DNA of 43,175 nucleotides from Caldilineaceae bacterium. GTDB lineage: Bacteria > Chloroflexota > Anaerolineae > Caldilineales > Caldilineaceae. The DNA is taken from assembly GCA_019637695.1 (NCBI GenBank), contig JAHBVG010000054.1:1-43175 (forward strand). The letters run 5' to 3'. A program made the position numbers and the translations under genes. Under the pieces are notes generated by a model that saw nothing but the letters and a program-made list of their open reading frames with translations, did no database searches and was not told where the DNA came from. Shown in pieces: positions 33,590 to 42,850 of this stretch (its first letter is position 1; each line of letters begins with the position of its first letter).

Positions 33590-35848
33590 ATGAAGAAACG
33601 GATTGGCATACTCACCAGCGGAGGTGATGCGCAAGGCATGAATGCAGCCGTGCGGGCTGTCGTCCGCACAGCGTTGGATCTCGGCGCAGAGGTCTACGGT
33701 ATTCACGAAGGATACCAGGGCATGATCCTGGGTGAGAATTACATTCGCCCTGTCAATTGGGACATGGTGGGTGGAATCTTGCACAAAGGGGGCACAATTT
33801 TAGGCACAGCGCGCAGCGCTGAATTCCGCACATACGAAGGCAGACGTCAGGCCGCCAGCAACCTGTTGCGGCACGAAATCGACCGCCTGGTGGTGATCGG
33901 CGGTGATGGTAGCCTGACAGGCGCCAATCAGTTACGCCAGGAATGGAACGAACACATCGGGGAGCTGGTCAACAGCGGTGAGATCAGCCAGGAAGTCGGC
34001 AATCGACATAGCTACCTGGCTATCGTCGGTCTGGTGGGATCCATCGACAACGACATGGTCGGCACCGATATGACCATCGGCGCCGATACGGCCTTGCACC
34101 GCATCATCGAAGCCTGCGATGCCATTAGCAGCACGGCAGCCAGCCACCAGCGCGCTTTTGTGGTTGAGGTGATGGGGCGCAACTGTGGATATCTGGCCTT
34201 GATGGGCGCGCTGGCGTCGGGCGCAGACTGGGTGCTGATCCCAGAAAGCCCGCCCGATGTGGACAATTGGGAAGCAAAGATGTGCGAGGTGCTGCGCGCT
34301 GGCCGCAAGATGGGCCGCCGCGACACAATTGTGATCGTGGCCGAAGGCGCCCAAGATCGCCATGGCAACCCAATAACCAGCGATTATGTAAAGAAAGTAT
34401 TGGAAGATGAACTGGCCGAAGATGTGCGGGTGACAGTCTTGGGGCATGTGCAGCGCGGTGGATCGCCCAGTGCTTATGATCGCGTACTCTCGACCCTCGT
34501 GGGCGCCGCCGCCGCTACGACCGTACTCCAGGCTGGTCCTGGCGATGAGGCCGTGTTGATCGGCACCAGCGACAACAAGATCACGGCGCAGCCGCTGATG
34601 GAATGTGTAGAAAAGACACGCGAGATCAACCAGGCTGTTCGCGAACGTGATTTTGAGCGGGCCACTGATCTGCGCGGCAAAAGCTTTAAAGAATCGTTCC
34701 GCATGTTTCGCACGTTGGTGCGCGCCATGCCGCACCCGCCCAAGCCCAATCAAAAAAGGCTGAGGATCGCCATCCTCAACGCCGGCGGACCCGCTGCGGG
34801 CATGAATGCTGCCGTGCGCGCCGCTGCCCGCCTCGCCATTGACAACGGACATATCCCCTTTGGTGTTTATCGCGGCTTCCGCGGGCTGATCACCGATAAC
34901 CTGACCGAACTGCAATGGATGAGCGTCAACGGCTGGTCGCCGACGGGGGGATCAGAACTAGGCACCAGCCGTAAAGTGCCATCGGGCAGCGATCTTTATG
35001 CGATTGCGCGTACGCTTGAAACACACAAGATCGACGGGCTGATTATGATCGGCGGCTGGGCAGGCTACCGATCCTGTCTGCGCCTCTACGAAGAACGGCG
35101 CATCTTCCCGGCTTTCAACATCCCCATAGTTTGTGTGCCTGCCACCATCAACAACAATCTGCCCGGAGCCGAACTCAGCATTGGGGCGGATACTGCGCTC
35201 AACAATATTGTGGAAGCGGTGGACAAGATCAAACAGTCCGCGGTGGCCTCAAACCGCTGTTTTATTGTCGAAGTCATGGGACGATATTGCGGCTACCTCG
35301 CCTTGATGAGCGCGATGGCGACCGGCGCCGAGCGCGTCTACCTCCACGAAGAGGGGATCACCCTCCACGATCTAGAGACAGATGTTAAATTGCTGGTCGA
35401 TGGCTTTCAACAGGGCAAAAGGCTGGGGTTGATGATCCGCAACGAAGAGGCGAATCCTCTTTACACGACAGCCTTTCTAGCGGCGCTCTTTGAGCAAGAA
35501 GGCGGCGATCTCTTTGACGTACGCACGGCTATCCTGGGTCATATGCAACAGGGCGGCAACCCAACACCCTTCGACCGCATTATGGCAACCCGTTTGACAG
35601 CGCGCGCAGTGGAATTCCTCGAAGCCCAGATGAACGGCGGCGATCCTGAGATGGCGGCAACCTGTGTGGGGATGGTCGGGGGAAAGATACACTTTACGCC
35701 ACTTTACGAGATCCCGCGCTTGATGGATGAACGCTTCGACCGTCCCAAATATGAGTGGTGGATGGGATTGCGCCCGATTGCGCGCATCCTGGCGCAGCCT
35801 GGGCCGGGATTCCATGAGTCGAACCCAGCCGAAGATCCACTTAATTGA
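33590..35848 (+). CDS. Tandem-domain, eukaryote-type ATP phosphofructokinase
   Basis: A 752-residue protein holding two phosphofructokinase domains, joined near residue 385 (PHPPKPNQKRLRIAILN). The N-half has GILTSGGDAQGMNAAVRAVV, GGDGS with Gly107 (the ATP-type residue), and GSIDND with catalytic Asp153 followed by MVGTDMTIGADTALHRI. The C-half keeps the fold (PAAGMNAAVRAAARLAIDNG, GHMQQGGNPTPFDR) but lacks catalysis: GGDGS is GGWAG and the Asp is Asn521 (PATINNN). This division, and the sequence details, match animal and fungal PFK, where the C-half became an effector site. Ordinary bacterial PfkA has ~320 residues. Makes fructose 1,6-bisphosphate; allosteric control is inferred. ATG 33590 fits the family. 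Confidence 0.9.
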   Translation: MKKRIGILTSGGDAQGMNAAVRAVVRTALDLGAEVYGIHEGYQGMILGENYIRPVNWDMVGGILHKGGTILGTARSAEFRTYEGRRQAASNLLRHEIDRLVVIGGDGSLTGANQLRQEWNEHIGELVNSGEISQEVGNRHSYLAIVGLVGSIDNDMVGTDMTIGADTALHRIIEACDAISSTAASHQRAFVVEVMGRNCGYLALMGALASGADWVLIPESPPDVDNWEAKMCEVLRAGRKMGRRDTIVIVAEGAQDRHGNPITSDYVKKVLEDELAEDVRVTVLGHVQRGGSPSAYDRVLSTLVGAAAATTVLQAGPGDEAVLIGTSDNKITAQPLMECVEKTREINQAVRERDFERATDLRGKSFKESFRMFRTLVRAMPHPPKPNQKRLRIAILNAGGPAAGMNAAVRAAARLAIDNGHIPFGVYRGFRGLITDNLTELQWMSVNGWSPTGGSELGTSRKVPSGSDLYAIARTLETHKIDGLIMIGGWAGYRSCLRLYEERRIFPAFNIPIVCVPATINNNLPGAELSIGADTALNNIVEAVDKIKQSAVASNRCFIVEVMGRYCGYLALMSAMATGAERVYLHEEGITLHDLETDVKLLVDGFQQGKRLGLMIRNEEANPLYTTAFLAALFEQEGGDLFDVRTAILGHMQQGGNPTPFDRIMATRLTARAVEFLEAQMNGGDPEMAATCVGMVGGKIHFTPLYEIPRLMDERFDRPKYEWWMGLRPIARILAQPGPGFHESNPAEDPLN

Positions 35849-35972
35849 TTTTTACGATTTTGGAAACCGATGATAACCTAGCTTGTGGCAGGCATCCCCC
35901 CCGCCCAATCTGGTTTGATACTCTATCTAGTATTGTTAATTGATGGTTAATAGCAGAGGGAAAGTGAACGCT

Positions 35973-37139
35973 ATGAAAATCGGTATTTTGACGGGCGGAG
36001 GCGACGTACCCGGTTTGAACCCTTGTATCAAAGCGGTTGTCAATCGCGCCGTCGACGAAGGACACGAAGTGATCGGCATCCGCCGTGGTTGGGGCGGGCT
36101 GCTCGAACTCAACCGCGACGATGCCGAGAGCATCAACAAGCACACGATGAAGCTGGACAAGAACGCCGTCCGCACCATCGATCGCACCGGTGGCACCATC
36201 CTCCACACGAGCCGCACCAACCCCGGCAAGGTGAAGCCCAAAGATGTTCCCGCCTTCTTGCGCGATCCAGAGCATCCTGAAGCCGAGGCCAAGGATCAAA
36301 GTCTGCGTGACTTTACGCCCCATGTACTCAAGAATCTGGAATTCATGGGCATTGAGCGGCTGATCCCCATTGGCGGCGACGACACATTGAGCTACGGAGA
36401 GCGGCTGCACAGCGAAGGCTTCCCCGTGATCGCCATCCCCAAAACAATGGACAACGATGTCTACGGCACAGATTACTGCATCGGCTTTAGCACCGCCGTC
36501 ACCCGCAGCGTGCAGTTCATCCACCAGTTGCGCACCAGCGCCGGTTCCCATGAACGCATTGCCGTCATCGAGTTATTTGGGCGCAATTCGGGCGAAACCA
36601 GCCTGATCAGCTCTTACCTTGCCGGCGTGGATCGGGCCATTATCTCGGAAGTCCCCTTCGACCCGGAACGACTGGCGGAGCTGGTCCTCAAAGACAAGCA
36701 GTCCAATCCCAGCAACTATGCGATGGTCACCATTAGCGAAGGCGCCCACATGATGGGCGGCAAGGTCGTCGAGTATGGCGAGACCGACGCGTACGGTCAC
36801 CGCAAGTTGGGCGGCATTGGCGAGATCACCGGCGAAGCGCTGCAAAAGTTGACCGGACAAAACATCATCAACCAGCGCGTGGCCTATCTCATGCGCTCTG
36901 GCGCGCCTGACGCGCTCGATCTGATGGTGGCGGTGAACTTCGCCAACGCGGCCATGGATCTGGTGATCGGCGGTTCCAGCGGGCGCATGGTGGCGCTGCG
37001 CGATGGCACTTATATCCACATCCCTATGAGTACGGTGACCAGCGGCATCAAACGCGTGGACGTGGACGAACTTTACGATGCCAGCGCATACCGGCCTAAA
37101 CTGCGCCGGGCGCTGGGCAAGCCCATGTTCCTGTATTAG
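35973..37139 (+). CDS. Phosphofructokinase with PPi-type active-site residues
   Basis: A 388-residue single-domain phosphofructokinase. It opens KIGILTGGGDVPGLNPCIKA. The active site has GGDD (Asp136-Asp137) and PKTMDND (Lys157, Asp160): the Asp replacing Gly in GGDG and the Lys before TMDND are the residues that mark pyrophosphate-dependent enzymes, which work reversibly. MGGxxxxR-like and substrate motifs follow (ELFGRNSGETSLISSYLAGV). Start ATG 35973 gives the standard N-terminus; an ATG at 35943 is possible. It lies 124 bp after the tandem ATP enzyme on the same strand. Biochemical donor is inferred, since some group III enzymes vary. Confidence 0.88.
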   Translation: MKIGILTGGGDVPGLNPCIKAVVNRAVDEGHEVIGIRRGWGGLLELNRDDAESINKHTMKLDKNAVRTIDRTGGTILHTSRTNPGKVKPKDVPAFLRDPEHPEAEAKDQSLRDFTPHVLKNLEFMGIERLIPIGGDDTLSYGERLHSEGFPVIAIPKTMDNDVYGTDYCIGFSTAVTRSVQFIHQLRTSAGSHERIAVIELFGRNSGETSLISSYLAGVDRAIISEVPFDPERLAELVLKDKQSNPSNYAMVTISEGAHMMGGKVVEYGETDAYGHRKLGGIGEITGEALQKLTGQNIINQRVAYLMRSGAPDALDLMVAVNFANAAMDLVIGGSSGRMVALRDGTYIHIPMSTVTSGIKRVDVDELYDASAYRPKLRRALGKPMFLY

Positions 37140-37144
37140 AAGGG

Positions 37145-37212
37145 ATTGGGGACTGGGTATGGGGTATTGGCTGAAACACCCAATACCCCATACCCAATAC
37201 CCAGTCCCCAAT
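37145..37212. repeat. Heptamer palindrome, right arm one unit longer
   Basis: Left arm 37145-37170 (26 bases) and right arm 37180-37212 (33 bases) are fully complementary if one 7-base unit (TATTGGG complement) is left out of the right arm. It follows the phosphofructokinase stop at 37139. Confidence 0.85.
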
Positions 37213-37238
37213 ACCCCCTATCACCCTTTTTGCCGCCC

Positions 37239-37871
37239 ATGTCCTGGCAGATCTGTCAATGTAACGATCCCACCTGCGCTTTTCGCTTCCCCGCGGAGAC
37301 TGAGGACGAGCGGCGGCGGCGCTGCCCGCTCTGTGGATCACCCACAGATTGCACGCCCATCCCCTTGGCGAAGGAAGCCGAATCGCATTCCCAATCCACG
37401 CCATTTGAGCCACAACTGCATCTACTATTGGACAATCTGCGCAGCAGCTACAACGTCGGTTCGCTCTTCCGCACGGCGGATGGGGCTGGCGTGGGGCAAA
37501 TCCATCTGTGCGGGATCACACCCACGCCCGCCCAACCCAAAGTGATGAAGACGGCGTTAGGCGCAGGGGCAAGTCTACCCTGGCGCTATCACCGCAACGC
37601 CCTCCACGCTGCCGATTGGCTGCATGATCAGGGATTCGCCTTATGGGCGTTGGAAATCCACCCCGATGCGATCTCCATCGTCGATGCGCCGGTCGCTGGT
37701 CCATTGGCGCTGATCATCGGCAACGAAGTCACTGGCGTCGATCCTGAGTTGCTGGCCCGCTGTGAACGCGTGGTCGAGATCCCCATGCTGGGCAGAAAAC
37801 GCTGCTTGAACGTAGCCAGCGCCGCTGCCATCGCCCTCTATTGGTTGCGCTTTCGCTCTCTCGGAAGCTAA
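37239..37871 (+). CDS. SPOUT RNA methyltransferase (TrmH-like) with N-terminal cysteine-rich segment
   Basis: A 210-residue SAM-dependent RNA 2'-O-methyltransferase of the SpoU/TrmH family. The three motifs are present: NLRSSYNVGSLFRTADGAGV (76-95), LALIIGNEVTGVD, and IPMLGRKRCLNVASAAAIALY near the C-terminus. The first ~40 residues carry Cys6, Cys8, Cys13, Cys29, Cys32 and Cys38 (CQCNDPTC ... CPLCG), probably a zinc-binding knuckle not found in most family members. The target (tRNA or rRNA) cannot be told. ATG 37239 is chosen because the upstream frame is repeat sequence. It is convergent with the STAND ATPase gene, 10 bp apart. Confidence 0.9.
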   Translation: MSWQICQCNDPTCAFRFPAETEDERRRRCPLCGSPTDCTPIPLAKEAESHSQSTPFEPQLHLLLDNLRSSYNVGSLFRTADGAGVGQIHLCGITPTPAQPKVMKTALGAGASLPWRYHRNALHAADWLHDQGFALWALEIHPDAISIVDAPVAGPLALIIGNEVTGVDPELLARCERVVEIPMLGRKRCLNVASAAAIALYWLRFRSLGS

Positions 37872-37881
37872 AGAACTCAAC

Positions 37882-39963
37882 CTATTCGCTTGTCCTCGCC
37901 AACTGGCGCAGGTGTTTGATGAGGTAATCCACGCCCTCGCGTAGATGACGCCGATAGGTGCTGAAGGGGAGATCGAGCAGTTCGGCGGCTTCTTCCTGGG
38001 TAGCGGTGGGCTGGAAATAAGTATGGTGCAGGGCGCGGTAGAGTTTGATCTGGCGCGGGGATTGTTGCAATGGATCGACAATCTGGCGAATCAGTTGTCG
38101 TAGCGATTCTGGCGAATGAGCGTCAGCATCGTCTAGATGCTGGCGCAATTGGGTGTGCCAGAGTGGATTGTCGCGCAGGCGGTTGTCGTCGGTAAAGTCG
38201 CGTAGGAGTTGACGTACTGCGGCGGCGAAAGCCTCTTCGCCCAAGACGGATGGAGAGACTACCGCCGTCGGCAAGGAGATCTCGGCATGAGGGTTCCACT
38301 CGCGCTCGCCCAGCAGCGTCAACCATGCCATGGCTGGCCGGGCCTGCCAATCGTGACCATAGACGCCATAGGTGCGCCCGCCCATCCCAAAGTCCGCGGC
38401 GGGGATGCGTTGCAGATCGGCATAGAAGAAGGTATCGCGCCAGAAGTCTGGATCTGCGCAGGGGAGAAAGGTATAGGTAAGACCTGGTGTGGTCAGGTAA
38501 TGCTGCACAATATTGAGAAAGATACGGCTCTGTACCGGCGAGACAGATTGGTAGTCGGCAGCAGCCAGCCAATAGCGAAAAAGGGTGGCGCGTTCATCTG
38601 CCTGGGGTGGGCGGGTTTGTTGCAGATAGCTCCAGGTCGCTGCTACTGCGGGGTCGTGTGCGCGGTCAGCGGCGCTGGTTTTCTCCAAAGCCACCATACA
38701 CAAGAAACCAACCGGCTGTCCGCCGGCCTGGCGCATGACGTTAAATCCCTGTGGTTGCTGCGCCAGCCAGTAGGCGACCAACTGCGCCGATTCACTTCCT
38801 TCGTGTTTGGCGACCATCTCCGCCAGCAGAGGTTCGTCTTGTGGTCTCAGCGTATCGGTGAAAATGGCGCCGCTCGACTGCCATTCAAAATAGGGACGCA
38901 CCATAGGGTTGTCACGATGCAGATAGATATAATCGGCCAGCAGCCGGCGCTGGTCGCGGGCCGACAAGAGCGGAACCTGCTTCATATAGAAGGTACGCGC
39001 CCGCTCATGCAGGCGGGCGTAGCGCTCTGGGTTGCGCCAGCGGAGATCTGCGGCCAGCGCTTCACGCGCCAGATCATGAGGGTAGAGACCGTATCTGTCA
39101 GCGTCGATAAACGAGAGATGGCGCAACCAGTCAAAGAGGGCGCGGGTCGTCTCTTCGTCAGTCTGCGCCATCTGGCCCAGCAGTGGCTCAGTCATCAGAC
39201 GCACCAACGTACAGGATTCCAGCGCGGCCCGATGCGCGGCGGTGGGCAACTCCTGTAGGAAGTGATCAAGTACGGTCTTGATAATATCAGGAGCGTTTTC
39301 AGGTTTGAAGTTTGTCTCTGGAAACTGGGCATAGAGATCGGCTACCAGCGAAAGGGCTAATGGATGCCCGTAGGTAAAATCCAACACAGCGCCATGTTCC
39401 GATGCGCGCACCTGACGGCGCATGAGATAGGCGCGGCTCTCTTCGGGGGTCAAGTTGCGCAGCCGGTGGACGCGCATGATCTGTTGCCAGCCCGGATCGG
39501 CACGCCAGCGAGGGGCAGGCGGGTTGTGTCCGGCGATCACCACCAGCACATTGTCAGGCAGTTGGGGCAGGAACTCCTCTTGCCACCAGCTATCCAGCGG
39601 CGTCAGCAGTTCGGCGGTGTCAATGAGGATGGCGGTGCGGTGCGTGCGTGCGGCCAGGGCCGAGAAGATCATCCCATCGGGGACGTTGAGTGAGGATTGG
39701 AGGGTTTTGAGAAAAGCCTCCGGGTTGGGTTCGGTGACGCGGCCATCGATCTGAATGATCTCCACGTCCAATTGGCGGGCAATGTACCCATACTCGCGCA
39801 ACAGGCTACTTTTACCCACGCCGCCCGGCCCAAACAGGTATAGGACGTTAAACGGTAGTTCGGCGGCGGCCAGAGCAGAGTGAAAGAGATCGCGCTCCTG
39901 CTGGCGACCGACAAAGTGGCGACGGCGAGCTGCGGTCAGGCGATCCTTCAAAGAGTGGGTCAT
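37882..39963 (-). CDS. STAND-type P-loop ATPase with C-terminal helix-turn-helix
   Basis: A 693-residue protein. After a short basic N-terminus (RHFVGRQQERDLFHSAL) comes the P-loop FGPGGVGKSS (45-53), then AILIDTAELL as a Walker B-like strand and LRNLTPEESRAYLMRRQ, a pattern of AAA/NACHT signal ATPases. The middle is helical with no recognised sensor. The last ~40 residues (TQEEAAELLDLPFSTYRRHL) look like a sigma-70 region-4 or similar helix-turn-helix, so DNA binding is plausible. ATG 39963 has GAGGAAG upstream. It is 47 bp downstream of the restriction endonuclease-like gene on the same strand. Regulator or defence sensor: both are open. Confidence 0.78.
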   Translation of the reverse strand: MTHSLKDRLTAARRRHFVGRQQERDLFHSALAAAELPFNVLYLFGPGGVGKSSLLREYGYIARQLDVEIIQIDGRVTEPNPEAFLKTLQSSLNVPDGMIFSALAARTHRTAILIDTAELLTPLDSWWQEEFLPQLPDNVLVVIAGHNPPAPRWRADPGWQQIMRVHRLRNLTPEESRAYLMRRQVRASEHGAVLDFTYGHPLALSLVADLYAQFPETNFKPENAPDIIKTVLDHFLQELPTAAHRAALESCTLVRLMTEPLLGQMAQTDEETTRALFDWLRHLSFIDADRYGLYPHDLAREALAADLRWRNPERYARLHERARTFYMKQVPLLSARDQRRLLADYIYLHRDNPMVRPYFEWQSSGAIFTDTLRPQDEPLLAEMVAKHEGSESAQLVAYWLAQQPQGFNVMRQAGGQPVGFLCMVALEKTSAADRAHDPAVAATWSYLQQTRPPQADERATLFRYWLAAADYQSVSPVQSRIFLNIVQHYLTTPGLTYTFLPCADPDFWRDTFFYADLQRIPAADFGMGGRTYGVYGHDWQARPAMAWLTLLGEREWNPHAEISLPTAVVSPSVLGEEAFAAAVRQLLRDFTDDNRLRDNPLWHTQLRQHLDDADAHSPESLRQLIRQIVDPLQQSPRQIKLYRALHHTYFQPTATQEEAAELLDLPFSTYRRHLREGVDYLIKHLRQLARTSE

Positions 39964-40010
39964 TGGATGCTTCCTCACGGGTCAGCAGTCAGAGAGAGCG
40001 AGTATGCAGA

Positions 40011-41117
40011 TCAAGTCCCCACCAAGAAGGATTCCAAAGGAACACTTTTCATCATCTCGGCCAAAAATGGATGGACATCGGCCCGCGGCATATTCACTAA
40101 TGGATGCACCAGCCCCATCCGTTCGTGCAGGATCTGCGCCACATCTTGCGGCCAATAGGTGAAGCTCATTTGGACAATATCGCCCTCAACTCTCTGCGCT
40201 AATTGTTTAATACGGCTACCTTCACCAATGCGATCCACAATGATAATAGTTGCCAGATACCATGTCGAGCGGCCAAGGCTGATCTCACGTTCAAACCGAG
40301 ATACTTTGTCCAAAGGAATCTCTGGGTTACTACGTCCAATAAAGCCTATGTCAAATCTGGCTCCTTTGCCTGCTTCCCATAAGGCTGTAGCATCGCTTTC
40401 GCGCCGCTCGTCCTGTGATGACAGCCAGAATTCTCGCTGAAAGTTAGCAGGAGCCCCAACACCTGTATAATCAAATCCCAAAATGGTCAACAACGCGCCG
40501 AGAACCAACCGTTCAAACAGTTTACCGTATAAAGATTTTTCAGAGCCGCGTACGGCAAGCGTCTGTGCGCCTATCGTTCCCAACAGATAAAGTACGAATG
40601 CCCATCCCAAGTCAGTGACCGGTTCGTTGTTCAAAGAGAGTCGTGCTGACAACGGACCATATTCTTCAATGCTTTTCGCAATGACCTCCTGGTAGATTGC
40701 TTCATATCGCAGCCGATACTCGGTGAGCAGTTCTGCATCGTCTCGTAAGACATTTTGTGACGCTTTATCTGTCAACCCCAAAACCCATTGGGCCATCCAT
40801 TTTTCGGGTCTCGACAAGCGCTTCTGTCGCAGAATCCTCTCGGCGATCTCTGGCAGTTTTTCTACAAAATCCTGCTGAATAGCGACCCCGCGTAACATCA
40901 TGGCGACTGTAGCTGCATTGATAGCTGCCAATCGTCAACGGGTGAGCATTTCGGTGGAGTCCCGTAAATTTCGACCTGACAATACATCCAATACAACAGC
41001 ATGTACTGTATCCATGCCGATCTTTTGAATTAGTTCGCGACCGCTGGCATTTAACAAGGATCGGGCGTTATCGTCCAATAGATCGACAAAACTATTGATA
41101 GAATCGTTCGTCGCCAT
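40011..41117 (-). pseudogene. Probable type II restriction endonuclease gene with in-frame TGA
   Basis: One reading frame of 369 codons is interrupted by TGA at codon 61 (40935-40937). The frame before it (MATNDSINSFVDLL ... RDSTEMLTR) and after it (RLAAINAATVAMMLRG ...) is the same, with no shift, so the gene would make 367 residues if the TGA were CGA (a single base change, giving LTRRRLAAIN). The gene lies 8 bp downstream of the methyltransferase, in the endonuclease position. The C-half has FDIGFIGR and FEREIS, possibly PD-(D/E)xK core parts, but no clean motif. CfrBI-family enzymes are a candidate. Codon use is visibly more AT-rich than neighbours. A TTG at 40931 could restart translation. 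Confidence 0.72.
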
Positions 41118-41125
41118 CCGTACCC

Positions 41126-42352
41126 CTATAGTAAGAGATTATCAACGGAGATGGGGGCACAATTCAAGCAAAGGACATCGGCAGCATCTTTGCCCAGCCA
41201 CTGTTTGGCCCGCTCGCGCATGAGGTTGACATACCTGGGTTCGTTGTCGATCAACACGAAGCGTCGTCTGGCTTTTGCTGCTGCCAGCCCCACTGTTCCA
41301 GAACCGGCGAAAGGATCTAGAACCACATCATCCTTAAACGAGTAATAGGCAATCACTTTTGCCGCCAGTTCCTCTGGGAAGATGGCCGGGTGTTCTTTGT
41401 CATACGTAGGGGAGATGCGCCAGATATTGGTCACTTCGTAGCCATCCTCGATTTTTGAGGCTTCTACAAGCTCCTGATTCGGATGGGTGCGGATGTTCCA
41501 ATCGATCAGATAGGGAGATTGTTTGCGATAGACGAGAATGTACTCTGTCACCGGGACCGGTTTGTATTGCAAGGGATTTCGATCCGCAGCAAAGCGCCGT
41601 CCGCGGCCAGTGGCCCAGCCCGCCCCTTCGGGTTTCACCCAGATGATATCGTCAATGAATTCAAAGCCTTCTTCTATAAAGAGCCGGTGCATATCAAAGG
41701 GAACCGCTATGCGACGCGATGATTGGTTGCGGCTGGCACGGCGCACCAGAATGGGAGAGATATTCATGGCAAAGAAGCGACCCTCATTTAATACCCGGTG
41801 GCCGGCGCGGATGATCTTACGCATTTGCCAGAGGTATTCTTCATAGCTGATGTAATCCTCATATTCCGGGCGGGCATTGAAATAGGGCGGCGAGGTAAAG
41901 ATGAGATCCACCGATTCTTCGGGCAATTCGGCCAAAATTTCGGCGGAGTTGCCCAGAGCGATGGTGTTGCGGAGATAGGAGGGTTTGTACCCCTTTTTGC
42001 TGGCACTGGCCTTTTTGTCTTTAGGCTGGCGGCTCAGGAGGCGCGCTTCCAATACATCCGGCGCAGTCGATCTGTCCTTTTGCAATAGAGAGGTGTAGGC
42101 GTCAATGACCACTTCGCCCACACGTTCCTGGGCGTGACGGCTGACCAGGGGAACGCGCCAGACATGATAGCGGTCATCGATCTCCGGCAGGCCAAGTTCC
42201 ACGGCTCCGGCCAGATCGATGGTCTCCAGCCAAAGCGTGGTGACTTTACGGGCGTCTTCTACGTTGAGAACGTTGTATTTTCGCTTCTCAGCGACGGTAT
42301 CCCTGAGGATGTTCTCCCCAGTCTCTGGGTTGTCGTAATCTGTGGGTCTCAT
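41126..42352 (-). CDS. DNA methyltransferase of a type II restriction-modification system
   Basis: A 408-residue SAM-dependent DNA amino-methyltransferase. The catalytic motif IV is TSPPY at 153-157 and the SAM motif DPFAGSG at 346-352, so the catalytic region precedes the cofactor region, the beta-class order. TSPPY is most often seen in N4-cytosine enzymes, so N4-methylcytosine is the likely product, though N6-adenine is not excluded. The N-terminal ~110 residues are extra sequence without a known family. ATG 42352 has only a weak ribosome site. It is coupled to the broken endonuclease (8-bp gap) and follows the PIN toxin by 57 bp. Confidence 0.92.
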   Translation of the reverse strand: MRPTDYDNPETGENILRDTVAEKRKYNVLNVEDARKVTTLWLETIDLAGAVELGLPEIDDRYHVWRVPLVSRHAQERVGEVVIDAYTSLLQKDRSTAPDVLEARLLSRQPKDKKASASKKGYKPSYLRNTIALGNSAEILAELPEESVDLIFTSPPYFNARPEYEDYISYEEYLWQMRKIIRAGHRVLNEGRFFAMNISPILVRRASRNQSSRRIAVPFDMHRLFIEEGFEFIDDIIWVKPEGAGWATGRGRRFAADRNPLQYKPVPVTEYILVYRKQSPYLIDWNIRTHPNQELVEASKIEDGYEVTNIWRISPTYDKEHPAIFPEELAAKVIAYYSFKDDVVLDPFAGSGTVGLAAAKARRRFVLIDNEPRYVNLMRERAKQWLGKDAADVLCLNCAPISVDNLLL

Positions 42353-42409
42353 GGCTCAAGTATACTCTACGCCTCTGGGAAATACTATCTTCCCTGCTGT
42401 GGCCTGATG

Positions 42410-42850
42410 CTAAAGACTATCGCTGAGTATTTGGCGAATGGTCTGGATAAATTCGCTAGGAGTTTGGATCATCAGGCCACTCGCCAAAGCCACTTCAGGC
42501 GTGAAATCTTTGGTGTTCAGGGTCAACAGATAGTCAACGCCAGCTTGCACAGCCGCCTCTATGATGGGCGCATCCTTTGGCTCGGTCACGGAGAACCAGC
42601 GCTGGTATTGATCCACGGCAGGATCTGCCAGTACTACAGGGCCGATTTCGGCCAGCCAGATGAGCAGAAGAGGCAGGCCATCCGGTAACTTGCGCCGCAA
42701 ATTTCGCTCAACTTCATCAAGCACCTGCCGAGAAACAACAAGCTGAATCAAGCCACTTTCCGCCAACAGAAGCAGCGCATGGCTGGCACCTGTACGCGAG
42801 GCCGCTGCTGCGATCAGGACATTGGCATCGGCGAAGACGACTTTGCTCAT
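42410..42850 (-). CDS. PIN-domain toxin (VapC-like)
   Basis: A 146-residue PIN-fold ribonuclease. Acidic residues sit at the expected places: Asp8 in VVFADANVLIAAA, Glu46 in VLDEVERNL, Asp93 in EPKDAPIIEAA and Asp115 in LNTKDF. The target RNA is unknown. It starts with ATG 42850, overlapping the antitoxin stop by four bases (ATGA), the usual toxin-antitoxin coupling. Confidence 0.88.
   Translation of the reverse strand: MSKVVFADANVLIAAAASRTGASHALLLLAESGLIQLVVSRQVLDEVERNLRRKLPDGLPLLLIWLAEIGPVVLADPAVDQYQRWFSVTEPKDAPIIEAAVQAGVDYLLTLNTKDFTPEVALASGLMIQTPSEFIQTIRQILSDSL

Noticed and set aside
33932..34915. Minus-strand open frame of 327 codons inside the tandem phosphofructokinase
   Set aside because: Shadow of a strongly conserved gene; its translation has no recognisable domain.
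40935..40937. TGA as a selenocysteine codon
   Set aside because: The context is Arg-rich helix with no redox motif and no evident SECIS hairpin directly after it; a nonsense change from CGA is simpler.
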